Part shown: positions 1 to 7,050 of the stretch, one piece after another
Layout: each line of letters starts with the position of its first letter
Numbering within the stretch: position 1 is the stretch's first letter
From: an uncultured Saprospiraceae bacterium
GTDB lineage: Bacteria > Bacteroidota > Bacteroidia > Chitinophagales > Saprospiraceae
NCBI GenBank assembly: GCA_937127195.1
Contig: CAKZLT010000472.1
Coordinates: 1 to 13,797, forward strand
DNA: 13,797 nucleotides
Reading direction: 5' to 3'
Notes under the pieces: model-generated
Told to the model about the DNA's origin: nothing
Databases searched by the model: none
Seen by the model: only the letters and a program-made list of their open reading frames with translations
Translations under genes and position numbers: made by a program

Positions 1-445
1 GGTAAATAAGTTTTTAAGTATTATTCCATTCCGTTAATAAATTAATATGTTTTTTTTGCCACGAATACACGAATAATTATTCGATTAATCAATATTTCAT
101 CTAAAAAAATTCGTGCATTCGTGGCTATCATTCTTATACCGAAAAAGAAATAATTAAGAATTTAGTAATTTTTTAAAAGAAAACACTGTTCATATTGTTC
201 AAATAAAATTGAATAATTGGCACTTTTTGCTTTCAAAATTAGAATAGTCAAATGAATATATACCATATTCTACCATCAACTATCATTTAAAGGTCTAAAT
301 TTTGTGAGTTTTTTGAATTAATCGACCAATGATACGAAATGCTTTTTTATTTTTAACTAAAATTGTCAACTTTGTGGGATTGATTAAAGATATTATGGTC
401 ACTCAAAATATTGTAAACCTCTATTTTATATAGAAAGAAAAAAGA
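1..445. other. Gene-free region upstream of mlaE
   Basis: This stretch is AT-rich and has no credible open reading frame on either strand. The only clear structure is the inverted repeat at 58-125. The promoter of the mla genes presumably lies in the right-hand part, but I could not find a convincing TTTG / TAnnTTTG pair, and there is no Shine-Dalgarno sequence before the ATG at 446. Confidence 0.6.
58..125. repeat. Intergenic inverted repeat (CACGAAT type)
   Basis: Left arm gccacgaatacacgaat (58-74) pairs with right arm attcgtgcattcgtggc (109-125): 17 bases with one mismatch. The 34-bp spacer starts next to a second perfect palindrome, cgaataattattcg (70-83). Each arm holds two copies of the heptamer CACGAAT or its near variant. 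From memory, similar CACGAAT-rich inverted repeats are scattered between genes in many Bacteroidota, so this is probably a dispersed non-coding repeat rather than a regulator of mlaE. It has no T-tract typical of a terminator. Confidence 0.65.
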
Positions 446-1192
446 ATGATAATAATAAGAACATTAGAAGAATTAGGAAAATATGTCAATCTGATGCGTA
501 GTATGTTCTCAATGCCAGAGAAATTTTCTATGTATTGGAAAGAGATGCTTCGGCAAATGGATGATATAGGAATTGGTTCAATTGTCATAGTGGCAATTAT
601 TTCTTTCTTTATCGGTGCGGTAACAGCGACACAGTTTTCTTATCAATTGGCGGACTCGTTTATTCCTTTTTGGTATATTGGTTATATCGTGCGCGACATT
701 ATGATTATTGAGCTAGCTCCGACGATTTCTTGTTTGGTGTTGGCTGGTAAAGTCGGCTCAAATATGGCTGCCGAAATAGGAGGAATGCGCCAAAAAGAAC
801 AAATTGACGCCTTGGAAATTATGGGTGTGAATACGGCAAGTTACTTGATTGCGCCAAAGATTTTGGCGGCACTTTTTGTTATTCCTTTCTTGATTATTTT
901 TGCGGCATTTTTGGGAATTATTGGCGGTTATGTAGTCAGTAATTTTAGCCCATATTTGACTCCTACGGATTACGTTTATGGTTTAAGACAGTTTTTTATA
1001 CCTTATAACGTAACGTTGATGATGATTAAGGCGGTTGTCTTTTCGTTTATATTGACTTCTGTTTCTTGTTATCATGGCTATTTTGTAAAAGGAGGAAGTA
1101 TCGAATTAGGAAATGCAAGTACTCAAGCGGTTGTGATGAGTAACATTTTAATTTTATTGGCGGATTTCATGATTGCGTCATTGTTTACTTAG
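446..1192 (+). CDS. mlaE: MlaE-family ABC transporter permease
   Basis: This is the inner-membrane permease of an Mla-type phospholipid ABC transporter, which moves lipids between the inner and outer membrane and helps keep the outer membrane asymmetric. The 248-residue length is normal for MlaE/YrbE. An amphipathic N-terminus (about residues 1-45) is followed by about five to six hydrophobic segments. The family signature lies at residues 101-127, starting GKVGSNMAAEIGGMR and ending EQIDALEIMG. This matches the conserved cytoplasmic loop that contacts the ATPase. The ATG at 446 is the natural start, with no Shine-Dalgarno sequence, as is normal in this phylum. A lipoprotein gene follows after 49 bases, and the start of the ATPase gene mlaF comes next on the same strand, so the three probably form one operon. 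Confidence 0.93.
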   Translation: MIIIRTLEELGKYVNLMRSMFSMPEKFSMYWKEMLRQMDDIGIGSIVIVAIISFFIGAVTATQFSYQLADSFIPFWYIGYIVRDIMIIELAPTISCLVLAGKVGSNMAAEIGGMRQKEQIDALEIMGVNTASYLIAPKILAALFVIPFLIIFAAFLGIIGGYVVSNFSPYLTPTDYVYGLRQFFIPYNVTLMMIKAVVFSFILTSVSCYHGYFVKGGSIELGNASTQAVVMSNILILLADFMIASLFT

Positions 1193-1241
1193 TAGTCAGT
1201 CAAGTTAATAGTGTCGAGTGACTACATAGGATTAAAAAGAT

Positions 1242-1622
1242 ATGAAGTATAGTTGGTTAGTTATGTGTTTTTTGCTTTTGATAGGTTGTCAAGAGGTGAC
1301 TTATTTGAATGAAGAACCTATTTCGATTGAAGCTCGTTATATGAGATATGCTTGTGGAGATTGGAATGATGACATGCAAGTAAAATCAGTAAGTGATTCT
1401 GCATATAGCATTTTGGTTGGTCAAGATATTGACCCCGTTTTTGTATCTGGAATGACCGAATTAGCGGAGTTATTTAATAAAAATGAAACGGAAGCCTTTG
1501 GTTTTTCTTTTGAGTTGACTGGATATATTAGTTCAATGAATCTTTTTGGATGTGATACAAACAATCCTAGATTTCATATTACGGAGATTAAACGGCTAGA
1601 TGGAAGTGCATTTTTAAGATAG
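1242..1622 (+). CDS. Small putative lipoprotein between mlaE and mlaF
   Basis: I do not recognise the family of this 126-residue protein. The N-terminus MKYSWLVMCFLLLIGC is a lipoprotein signal peptide with the lipid-accepting cysteine at residue 16. The mature part is short and mostly beta-strand-like, with two further cysteines at residues 38 (RYACGDW) and 104 (LFGCDTN) that could form a disulfide in the periplasm. The gene sits 49 bases after mlaE and 28 bases before the mlaF start, on the same strand, so it is likely cotranscribed with the lipid transporter. In the Bacteroidota clusters I recall, mlaE and mlaF are directly adjacent, so this insertion is unusual. A role in lipid transport is inference from position only; it could equally be an unrelated passenger. 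Confidence 0.75.
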   Translation: MKYSWLVMCFLLLIGCQEVTYLNEEPISIEARYMRYACGDWNDDMQVKSVSDSAYSILVGQDIDPVFVSGMTELAELFNKNETEAFGFSFELTGYISSMNLFGCDTNNPRFHITEIKRLDGSAFLR

Positions 1623-2904
1623 TTGTTATTTTTATTTTAATGAAAAAGAAATGATAAAAGCAGTAGATATAAGAAAACAATTTGGAGATACTAAGGTATT
1701 GAAAGGGGTTAATACAACTTTTGAGCAAGGTAAAACCAACTTGATTATTGATTACAAAATGTATTGTTCCTCCAACAGAATAACCATCCAAATTACCCAT
1801 TTGAGTCATTTCATAAACGATACCTTGACCTGCTACGGCTGCATCTCCATGAATGATAATTGGCAAAATTCTATCGTATTCACTATTATATAATATATCA
1901 GCCTTAGCTCTAGCAAAACCTTGTACCACAGGGTTAACTGCTTCTAAGTGCGATGGATTCGGTGCTAATTTTAGCATTATTTCGTTGCCATCCATAGTTT
2001 CTACCATCGAAGAATAACCTAAGTGATATTTCACATCGCCATCTCCCATTGTCGTATCAGGAACGGCATTTCCTTCAAATTCATTGAATATCTGGGCATA
2101 CGTTTTCCCCATAATATTCACCAAAACATTCAATCGCCCACGGTGTGCCATACCAATAACTACCTCTTGAGCATCTTTAATTCCATTGCCTTTATGGTCG
2201 CTTCCAAATTTTTTGGTCGCATTCGCTGCGGCATTGATGATAGCATCCAAAGCAGGAATAGTACTTTCTCCACCTTCTAATGAAAAGCGTTTTTGACCAA
2301 CATACTTAGTATGCAAGAATTTTTCAAAGCCAACTGCATCGTTTATTTTTTGTAAAATTCGACGCTTCTTTTCTAAAGAATGACCATAATCGTCATCTCT
2401 GTAAGTTTCTAGTTGTTGGCGTAACCAACGACGTTTTGCTTTTTCTGAAATATAAAAATACTCCAAACCGATGTTTCCACAATAAATCTTGTGCAAACGA
2501 CGCATAATCGTACGAAGAGTTTGAGGTTCTTCAAAGTTAATTTCCTTAGCTGCTTCAAAGGTTCTATCTAAATCTGTGGCAGTAAGCCCATAATCTTCTA
2601 ACTCTAAATGAGGGCTGCGATTACGGCGATCACGAATAGGATTAGTTGTAGAAAGTAAATGACCTCTTCGACGATAACCATTAATCAGACCAACTACTTT
2701 TAACTCATCTATATCAAATGAACCATCTTTGGCAGAAGCAGAAGCGGCTGCAAAAGCAACGTCTTCGCTAGTATCTCCAAACTCAAAACCTCTGAAAAAT
2801 ACGCGCCAACCTTCTTCTACTTGTTCAGGGTCAGACTGATATTGTGCGTACATCTTATCGATGTAAGATGAATGCGCCTTAAATATGTAAGAAAAATCTT
2901 TCAT
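1588..2904 (-). CDS. sucA: 2-oxoglutarate dehydrogenase E1, 3'-truncated
   Basis: This is the N-terminal portion of SucA, the thiamine-diphosphate-dependent E1 subunit that decarboxylates 2-oxoglutarate in the TCA cycle and passes the succinyl group to E2. Residues 1-45 carry the E1 N-terminal motif (FSYIFKAHSSYIDKMYAQY). The thiamine-enzyme core includes GMAHRGRLN, LAPNPSHLEAVNPVVQG, GDAAVAGQG (353-361) and INNQVGFT (385-392), the diphosphate and metal binding region. SucA residues end at 392, at base 1729. The remaining 46 residues of the open frame, to the stop at 1588, are antisense of mlaF and the lipoprotein. Full-length enzymes have a little over 900 residues, so more than half is missing, including the second pyrimidine-binding domain. 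sucB, often next to sucA, is absent too. The fragment is not functional as read. Confidence 0.92.
   Translation of the reverse strand: MKDFSYIFKAHSSYIDKMYAQYQSDPEQVEEGWRVFFRGFEFGDTSEDVAFAAASASAKDGSFDIDELKVVGLINGYRRRGHLLSTTNPIRDRRNRSPHLELEDYGLTATDLDRTFEAAKEINFEEPQTLRTIMRRLHKIYCGNIGLEYFYISEKAKRRWLRQQLETYRDDDYGHSLEKKRRILQKINDAVGFEKFLHTKYVGQKRFSLEGGESTIPALDAIINAAANATKKFGSDHKGNGIKDAQEVVIGMAHRGRLNVLVNIMGKTYAQIFNEFEGNAVPDTTMGDGDVKYHLGYSSMVETMDGNEIMLKLAPNPSHLEAVNPVVQGFARAKADILYNSEYDRILPIIIHGDAAVAGQGIVYEMTQMGNLDGYSVGGTIHFVINNQVGFTLLKSCINPFQYLSISKLFSYIYCFYHFFFIKIKITTILKMHFHLAV
1651..1750 (+). pseudogene. mlaF: MlaF ABC ATPase, 5' fragment only
   Basis: The first 33 residues (MIKAVDIRKQFGDTKVLKGV onward, ending GKTNLIIG in the expected form) match the start of the MlaF ATPase that energises MlaE. 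The family continues with a Walker A loop of the type GxSGSGKT immediately after LII. Here the codon that should be Gly is GAT, and everything after base 1750 reads as antisense of sucA. The open frame runs on to 1893, but that tail is not MlaF. Walker A, signature motif and Walker B are all missing, so the product as read cannot bind ATP. I read this as a gene cut by an assembly misjoin or a rearrangement, not as a natural short protein. The downstream partner mlaD is also absent. Confidence 0.85.
1729..1750. other. 22-bp shared junction between mlaF (+) and sucA (-)
   Basis: On the + strand these 22 bases encode GKTNLII plus the first base of a Gly codon of MlaF. On the - strand the same bases encode the end of the SucA motif INNQVGFT. 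Agreement with MlaF stops at 1751, where A replaces the G of a glycine codon. Agreement with SucA stops at 1728, where the next codon is TTG rather than the Thr codon expected in GFTTN. The overlap is therefore exactly the sequence common to both genes, the mark of a join made through short shared sequence. Confidence 0.85.
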
Positions 2905-3238
2905 GCTATCTTTAGCTTCTTAATTATATATAGAAAACTATATCTATTTGTGTAAAAAGTGTTTTGTTTCTATTCAGAAAAGAGATTAAAAACCGCGCTA
3001 AGAAAAAAATAGCCCCTTTTATTAGTAGCCTTTCAAAATAAAAGGTGAGGTCTTTTTCAAATATTACTGAATAGTAACTTTTATTTTTAATAAAACCGTT
3101 GCTAAGATATAAAGTTTGTGAATAATAGCTTAATTTTTATTAAGATGATTTTTATTAAATCTATTTTGGCTCGTTAAAAATTATTCTAGTTAGGGAAAAA
3201 GACTAACTAAATAACGCTCAAATTCAGTGTAACTTATA

Positions 3239-3518
3239 TTATAACTCACGTTACGCAAGGCTTTAAAATATAGCCTTTTGTTAGGTATATGGAAACCTGC
3301 CACTGCTGTCAGGCTGGCGCGGATTTAACTTGTTGTTTCATTCAACTTCGATTCTTAATGGACAATTCATTCTATGTTTAGATTTTTGATTACGTTTCAG
3401 TAAAGAAAAAATCTAAATCTGCGATTGTCTGCGAATTGCGAAGCAATCAGCGTATGAACTTGTTCATCAGCGAATCCATACACCAAACAAAAGCACTTTT
3501 GCCTAACGTGAGTTATAA
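3239..3518. mobile_element. 280-bp non-coding element with terminal inverted repeats (MITE-like)
   Basis: The ends are ttataactcacgttacgcaa (3239-3258) and ttgcctaacgtgagttataa (3499-3518), inverted copies of 20 bases with one mismatch. Inside are further perfect hairpins: tttagattttt (3377-3387) with its complement at 3407-3417, ttgc-gaa-gcaa (3436-3446) and tgaac-tt-gttca (3455-3466). The segment is visibly richer in GC than its flanks, has no open frame, and I see no clear target-site duplication. This fits a non-autonomous transposable element or a structured dispersed repeat. A structured RNA cannot be excluded. No transposase is nearby. Confidence 0.6.
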
Positions 3519-3875
3519 ACCTCCCAATAGTTTTCAAGAAACCTCTATTTCTTTACCTTTTCAAACTATCTAACAAAAATTCTGAAAAGTAAATGTAGCG
3601 CGACGAGTTTCATCGCCCGACTATTAAACTCATTTCTCTGTTGAGTCTTCTTATGACTTTCTCCCTCTTTTGAAAAAGACGAGTAAATCTTCTTCTTTTT
3701 TTAAGAAAGAAACATTAAAAAGTAATTTAAAACAAAAAGTAGTTTTTATTGCTTTTAAATTTGATTATTGAAATAATTTGGTTTATATTTGATTTGCTTT
3801 TAAATCATTTTATTGGAATTAAAATTCTAACTGAGTAAAAAAAGTGGATTTTTTGCAATCATTTTGATTTAATTA

Positions 3876-3906
3876 TTGACTTTTATAAATATTTCGATTA
3901 TATTTG
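3876..3906 (+). promoter_or_regulatory. Bacteroidota-type promoter of recA
   Basis: A TTG element (TTGAC at 3876-3880) is followed 20 bases after its TTG by TATATTTG (3899-3906), a perfect match to the Bacteroidota -7 consensus TAnnTTTG. The -33 box is one base short of the full TTTG. Transcription would begin near 3912, leaving a leader of about 50 bases before the recA ATG. I see no obvious LexA-type palindrome overlapping it. Confidence 0.6.
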
Positions 3907-3965
3907 CGATAAAGTAAACAAATAGTTTAAAAAACGTTATTTTTAATATAAAAAAACCTTGCAGC

Positions 3966-5015
3966 ATGTCTAAGGAACAAGAAGCAAAAGCAAAATCACT
4001 CAAATTGGTGATTGATAAATTAGATAAAACATACGGAAAAGGTACTATCATGAGACTGGGCGATAAGCAATCAGTTGAGATTGACACCATTTCTACAGGT
4101 TCTTTGGGACTTGATATTGCCCTGGGAATCAATGGTTTCCCTAAAGGTAGGGTTGTAGAAATATATGGTCCAGAATCTTCTGGTAAAACAACTTTAGCTA
4201 TTCATGCCATTGCAGAAGCTCAAAAACAAGGCGGTGTTGCTGCTTTTATTGATGCGGAGCACGCTTTTGACCGTTTTTATGCGGAACACTTGGGAGTTGA
4301 TACGAATAGTTTGTTGATTGCACAACCTGATAATGGTGAGCAAGCACTAGAAATTACAGAAAATTTAATCCGTTCGGGCGCAATTGATATTATTGTGATT
4401 GACTCAGTAGCGGCATTAGTTCCTCGTAGTGAAATTGAAGGCGAAATGGGAGATTCTAAAATGGGTTTACAAGCTCGTTTGATGTCTCAAGCTTTACGTA
4501 AGTTAACTGGTACGATTGGAAAAACAGGTTGTTGTTGTGTATTCATTAACCAATTACGTGAAAAGATTGGTGTAATGTTCGGTAATCCTGAAACAACAAC
4601 AGGTGGTAATGCCTTAAAATTCTATGCTTCTATCCGTTTGGACATTCGTCGTTCTGGAGCTGCTATCAAAAATAAAGAAGGTAACGTTGTAGCAAATCAC
4701 GTCAAAGTGAAAGTTGTTAAAAATAAATTATCTCCTCCTTTCCGTATCGCGGAATTTGATATTGTATATGGTGAAGGTATTTCTAAAGTTGGTGAAATCA
4801 TTGACTTAGGAGTCGATTACGACATCATCAAAAAAAGCGGTGCTTGGTATAGCTACGGCGGTGCTAAAATTGCTCAAGGTAGAGAATCCGCTAAGAATTT
4901 CTTAAAAGATAATCCAGAAGTAGCTGATGAACTCGAAGCTAAATTGAAGGAAATTATCTTAGGGATTCCAGTTGTAGAGGAAAAGAAAAAAAAGAAAGAG
5001 ACTGTTAAAAAATAG
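3966..5015 (+). CDS. recA: Recombinase RecA
   Basis: RecA forms ATP-dependent filaments on single-stranded DNA, carries out homologous pairing and strand exchange, and stimulates LexA-type autocleavage where such repressors exist. The 349-residue length is normal. Visible motifs are Walker A GPESSGKT (68-75), the catalytic glutamate in DAEHAF (E98), Walker B VIDS (144-147), and the L1/L2 region including FINQLREKIGVMFGNPETTTGG. The segment TGCCCVFINQ is typical of Bacteroidota RecA in my memory. The C-terminal tail is rich in lysine (EEKKKKKETVKK) instead of acidic as in enterobacteria, where the acidic tail damps DNA binding. The ATG at 3966 follows an AT-rich leader without a Shine-Dalgarno sequence. 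The gene stands alone, with its own promoter and the terminator at 5030-5074. Confidence 0.98.
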   Translation: MSKEQEAKAKSLKLVIDKLDKTYGKGTIMRLGDKQSVEIDTISTGSLGLDIALGINGFPKGRVVEIYGPESSGKTTLAIHAIAEAQKQGGVAAFIDAEHAFDRFYAEHLGVDTNSLLIAQPDNGEQALEITENLIRSGAIDIIVIDSVAALVPRSEIEGEMGDSKMGLQARLMSQALRKLTGTIGKTGCCCVFINQLREKIGVMFGNPETTTGGNALKFYASIRLDIRRSGAAIKNKEGNVVANHVKVKVVKNKLSPPFRIAEFDIVYGEGISKVGEIIDLGVDYDIIKKSGAWYSYGGAKIAQGRESAKNFLKDNPEVADELEAKLKEIILGIPVVEEKKKKKETVKK

Positions 5016-5029
5016 TTTTTTAGAAAATA

Positions 5030-5074
5030 AAAAAGTCATTATCATTGGACTACACCCTTTGATAATGACTTTTT
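5030..5074. terminator. Bidirectional terminator between recA and the DUF1080 gene
   Basis: A perfect 15-bp stem, aaaaagtcattatca (5030-5044) with tgataatgacttttt (5060-5074), encloses a 15-base loop. The T-run at the end of the right arm serves recA, and the A-run at the start of the left arm serves the convergent gene ending at 5098. It starts 14 bases after the recA stop codon. Confidence 0.88.
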
Positions 5075-5097
5075 GTTTTGCACAAAAGAGCCAAATA

Positions 5098-5832
5098 TTA
5101 CAATGTTCTCACCCAAATATTACGGTAACTCACTTTGTCGCCGTGGTCTTGCAACATCAACGAACCAGCACCATGAGGCGCATTTTTAGGTAATCCGATG
5201 TATTCTGTCGTTCCTTGAATTTCAGTATTATTCTGAATGACTACGCCATTATGAATAACTGTTATTCGTCCTGCTGCTACTCGAATACCATCTTTATTAA
5301 AGCGTGGCGCAGTATAAATAATATCATAGGTTTGCCATTCTCCTGGCTTTTTGGCAGCATTTACTAAAGGGATAGATTGCTTGTAAATAGAGCCTACTTG
5401 ACCGTTAGAATAAGTTTTATTTCCATAATTATCTAATACTTGAACCTCGTAACGTTCCTGAAAAAATACGCCGCTATTACCTCTAAACTGCCCTTCGCCC
5501 TTTACAATTGCTGGCGTTCTAAACTCCAAATGCAATTGCATATCACTGAATTGACGTTTCGTTTTGATATTACCTGAGCTTTTCACAACAGTCATTGCGC
5601 TGTCTTTCATTTCCCATTTGGCTTCGCTACCGTCAAGGTGTTGCCATTCATTCATATTTGTTCCATCAAAAAGAACAATTGCATCAGAAGGCGCACTTGT
5701 TCCTGCTCCTGGTGTTACTTTTTCAGGCTGTGGAAAGTGTACTTCTGTTGCTTTTGGGTCGGTGATTTGCCCTAAAGATATTCCTTGAATAAGAAAAATG
5801 GTTAGAATTGTGCTTAAAATTGATTTTATCAT
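5098..5832 (-). CDS. Secreted DUF1080 / 3-keto-disaccharide hydrolase-family protein
   Basis: The 244-residue protein has an N-terminal signal peptide (about residues 1-21, hydrophobic run ILSTILTIFLIQGISL) and one DUF1080-type jelly-roll domain of the concanavalin-like fold, now called the 3-keto-disaccharide hydrolase family. The domain opens at FDGTNMNEW (55-63) and includes the conserved GNSGVFFQERYEVQVLDNYG and the closing strand KVSYRNIWVRTL. Characterised members hydrolyse 3-keto sugars or act on glycans. The substrate here cannot be read from sequence. It is likely periplasmic or exported, as there is no lipobox. It converges with recA on a shared terminator and lies 191 bases downstream of tsaC on the same strand, too far apart to assume an operon. 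Confidence 0.85.
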   Translation of the reverse strand: MIKSILSTILTIFLIQGISLGQITDPKATEVHFPQPEKVTPGAGTSAPSDAIVLFDGTNMNEWQHLDGSEAKWEMKDSAMTVVKSSGNIKTKRQFSDMQLHLEFRTPAIVKGEGQFRGNSGVFFQERYEVQVLDNYGNKTYSNGQVGSIYKQSIPLVNAAKKPGEWQTYDIIYTAPRFNKDGIRVAAGRITVIHNGVVIQNNTEIQGTTEYIGLPKNAPHGAGSLMLQDHGDKVSYRNIWVRTL

Positions 5833-5949
5833 TGGTTAAGTTTTTTTTGTAAAAAAATTAAAACTAAAATTAAGTGTTCCTCTATTAAGATCCCTCTTTA
5901 TGAGTTTATGTGGTCATTCAAAATACAATCTACTTAAACTGATTAGGTT

Positions 5950-5976
5950 TCTAGTTACTGGATTCTAGTAACTAGA
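5950..5976. repeat. Perfect short hairpin overlapping a dispersed 18-bp motif
   Basis: A 10-bp stem (ctagttact at 5951-5959 with agtaactag at 5967-5975, plus one outer pair) has a 7-base loop and no T-run on either side, so it is not a classical terminator. On the - strand, 5969 to 5952 reads actagaatccagtaacta, which matches 10152-10169 (+) at 16 of 18 bases. Both copies lie just after a gene stop and in the same sense as that gene. Confidence 0.5.
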
Positions 5977-6023
5977 CTAAATATGTCCAGATTTACTTAC
6001 ACCATTAAAAAAACATTAGTCAA

Positions 6024-6983
6024 CTACTTCTTAGTAGCCCGATTCAATCTATCATTAATAGACTTTCCAAGTCCAACATCTGGAAATCGCTCTGCCACAA
6101 TCATATCCAGCTCAAAAGTATCCAAATGATGTAGCGTTGCGTAAAGTTTGGAAGTTGCTTCTTTCAAATTGTCTTGAAGCGAGAGCGTTTCCATTACAAC
6201 GATGTTTGGTGCGTCGATTTTTTTATTAAAAATTAATACGCCAATTTTCTGGTTAGGAAAATCTTTTATAAAAGTCGCTGCATCATCAACTAAGTAAGTT
6301 GTCGTTTGAGGTGCATAGTGTCTTGAAAGCATCCCAGGCGCGTTTGGAGACTTTTCTTTTTTGTTTTTAACACTAACTTTACCAATAACTTTTTCAATTT
6401 CTTCCAATGAAATAGAACCCAATCGATACAAAACAGGTTCGTCATTTTCAAACCCAATAATCGTTGACTCTATACCATTTTGACAACTTCCTCCTTCGAG
6501 AACCATTGATAATTTTCCTTCAAAATAATTACTAACGTGCAATGATTGAGTCGGGCTAATACAGCCAAAAGGATTAGCACTCGGAGCAGCTAGAGGAAAT
6601 CCCGTCTGTCTGAGTAGTTCTAAAGTCACTGGATGATTAGGGATTCTGACCGCAACGGTATCTTTTCCTGCTGTGACCAAATCAGGGATAATTGATTTTT
6701 TCTTTAATACTAATGTCAAAGAACCTGGCCAGAATGTATCTGCCAATAATTGAGCTTTTGCTGGAATATAGCTAACAATGTTAGTCAATTGCGCTGGCGA
6801 ATGAATGTGAACAATCAACGGATTAAAAAAAGGTCTTTCCTTCATCGCAAAGATTTTTTTAATCGCTTTTTCACTATAAATATTCCCTGCTAAGCCATAA
6901 ACGGTCTCTGTCGGAATCGAAACGAGGTTTTCGTTGCTCAATATTTCGACCGCTTTTGCTATATCTTTTGATACAATATTCAT
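6024..6983 (-). CDS. tsaC: L-threonylcarbamoyladenylate synthase (TsaC/Sua5 type)
   Basis: The enzyme makes threonylcarbamoyl-AMP from threonine, bicarbonate and ATP, the first step of the universal t6A modification at position 37 of ANN-decoding tRNAs in the cytoplasm. The YrdC/TsaC domain covers about residues 1-200 and shows PTETVYGL (24-31), KERPFFNPL (48-56), FWPGSLTLVL and PLAAPSAN (130-137). At 319 residues it is longer than TsaC of E. coli, because it carries a C-terminal Sua5 domain introduced by the conserved linker SPNAPGMLSRHYAP (212-225). It is therefore the Sua5-like architecture. It is divergent from the M16 protease gene, with a palindromic element between them. Its ATG is 68 bases from the edge of that element. 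Confidence 0.95.
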   Translation of the reverse strand: MNIVSKDIAKAVEILSNENLVSIPTETVYGLAGNIYSEKAIKKIFAMKERPFFNPLIVHIHSPAQLTNIVSYIPAKAQLLADTFWPGSLTLVLKKKSIIPDLVTAGKDTVAVRIPNHPVTLELLRQTGFPLAAPSANPFGCISPTQSLHVSNYFEGKLSMVLEGGSCQNGIESTIIGFENDEPVLYRLGSISLEEIEKVIGKVSVKNKKEKSPNAPGMLSRHYAPQTTTYLVDDAATFIKDFPNQKIGVLIFNKKIDAPNIVVMETLSLQDNLKEATSKLYATLHHLDTFELDMIVAERFPDVGLGKSINDRLNRATKK

Positions 6984-7050
6984 AATTCAAACTTGATTTT
7001 CATTCCTTAATTTGTAATGGACAAATGGGTCTAACTAAAAATTCGGGTGA

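Larger units (their letters stand above)
2905..3965. other. 1.06-kb gene-free region between sucA and recA
   Basis: I find no credible gene on either strand. The region separates two divergently transcribed genes, sucA (-) and recA (+), so it must contain both promoters. I can support only the recA promoter (3876-3906). The centre is occupied by a structured element with terminal inverted repeats at 3239-3518. The flanks 2905-3238 and 3519-3870 are AT-rich, and I see nothing else definite in them. The length is unusual beside the short spacers elsewhere in the window. Confidence 0.6.

Noticed and set aside
1588..1728. 46-residue tail of the open frame starting as SucA
   Set aside because: It is antisense of mlaF and the upstream lipoprotein gene and departs from the SucA consensus right after GFT.
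1751..1893. C-terminal tail of the open frame starting as MlaF
   Set aside because: After base 1750 it is the exact antisense of conserved sucA coding sequence and has no MlaF motif, so it is junction noise, not protein.
2023..2280. 85-codon open frame on the + strand
   Set aside because: Lies wholly antisense to well-conserved sucA codons, with no start context or recognisable domain.
3869..4132. 87-codon open frame on the - strand
   Set aside because: Antisense to the start of recA and to its promoter region; its residues show no family resemblance.
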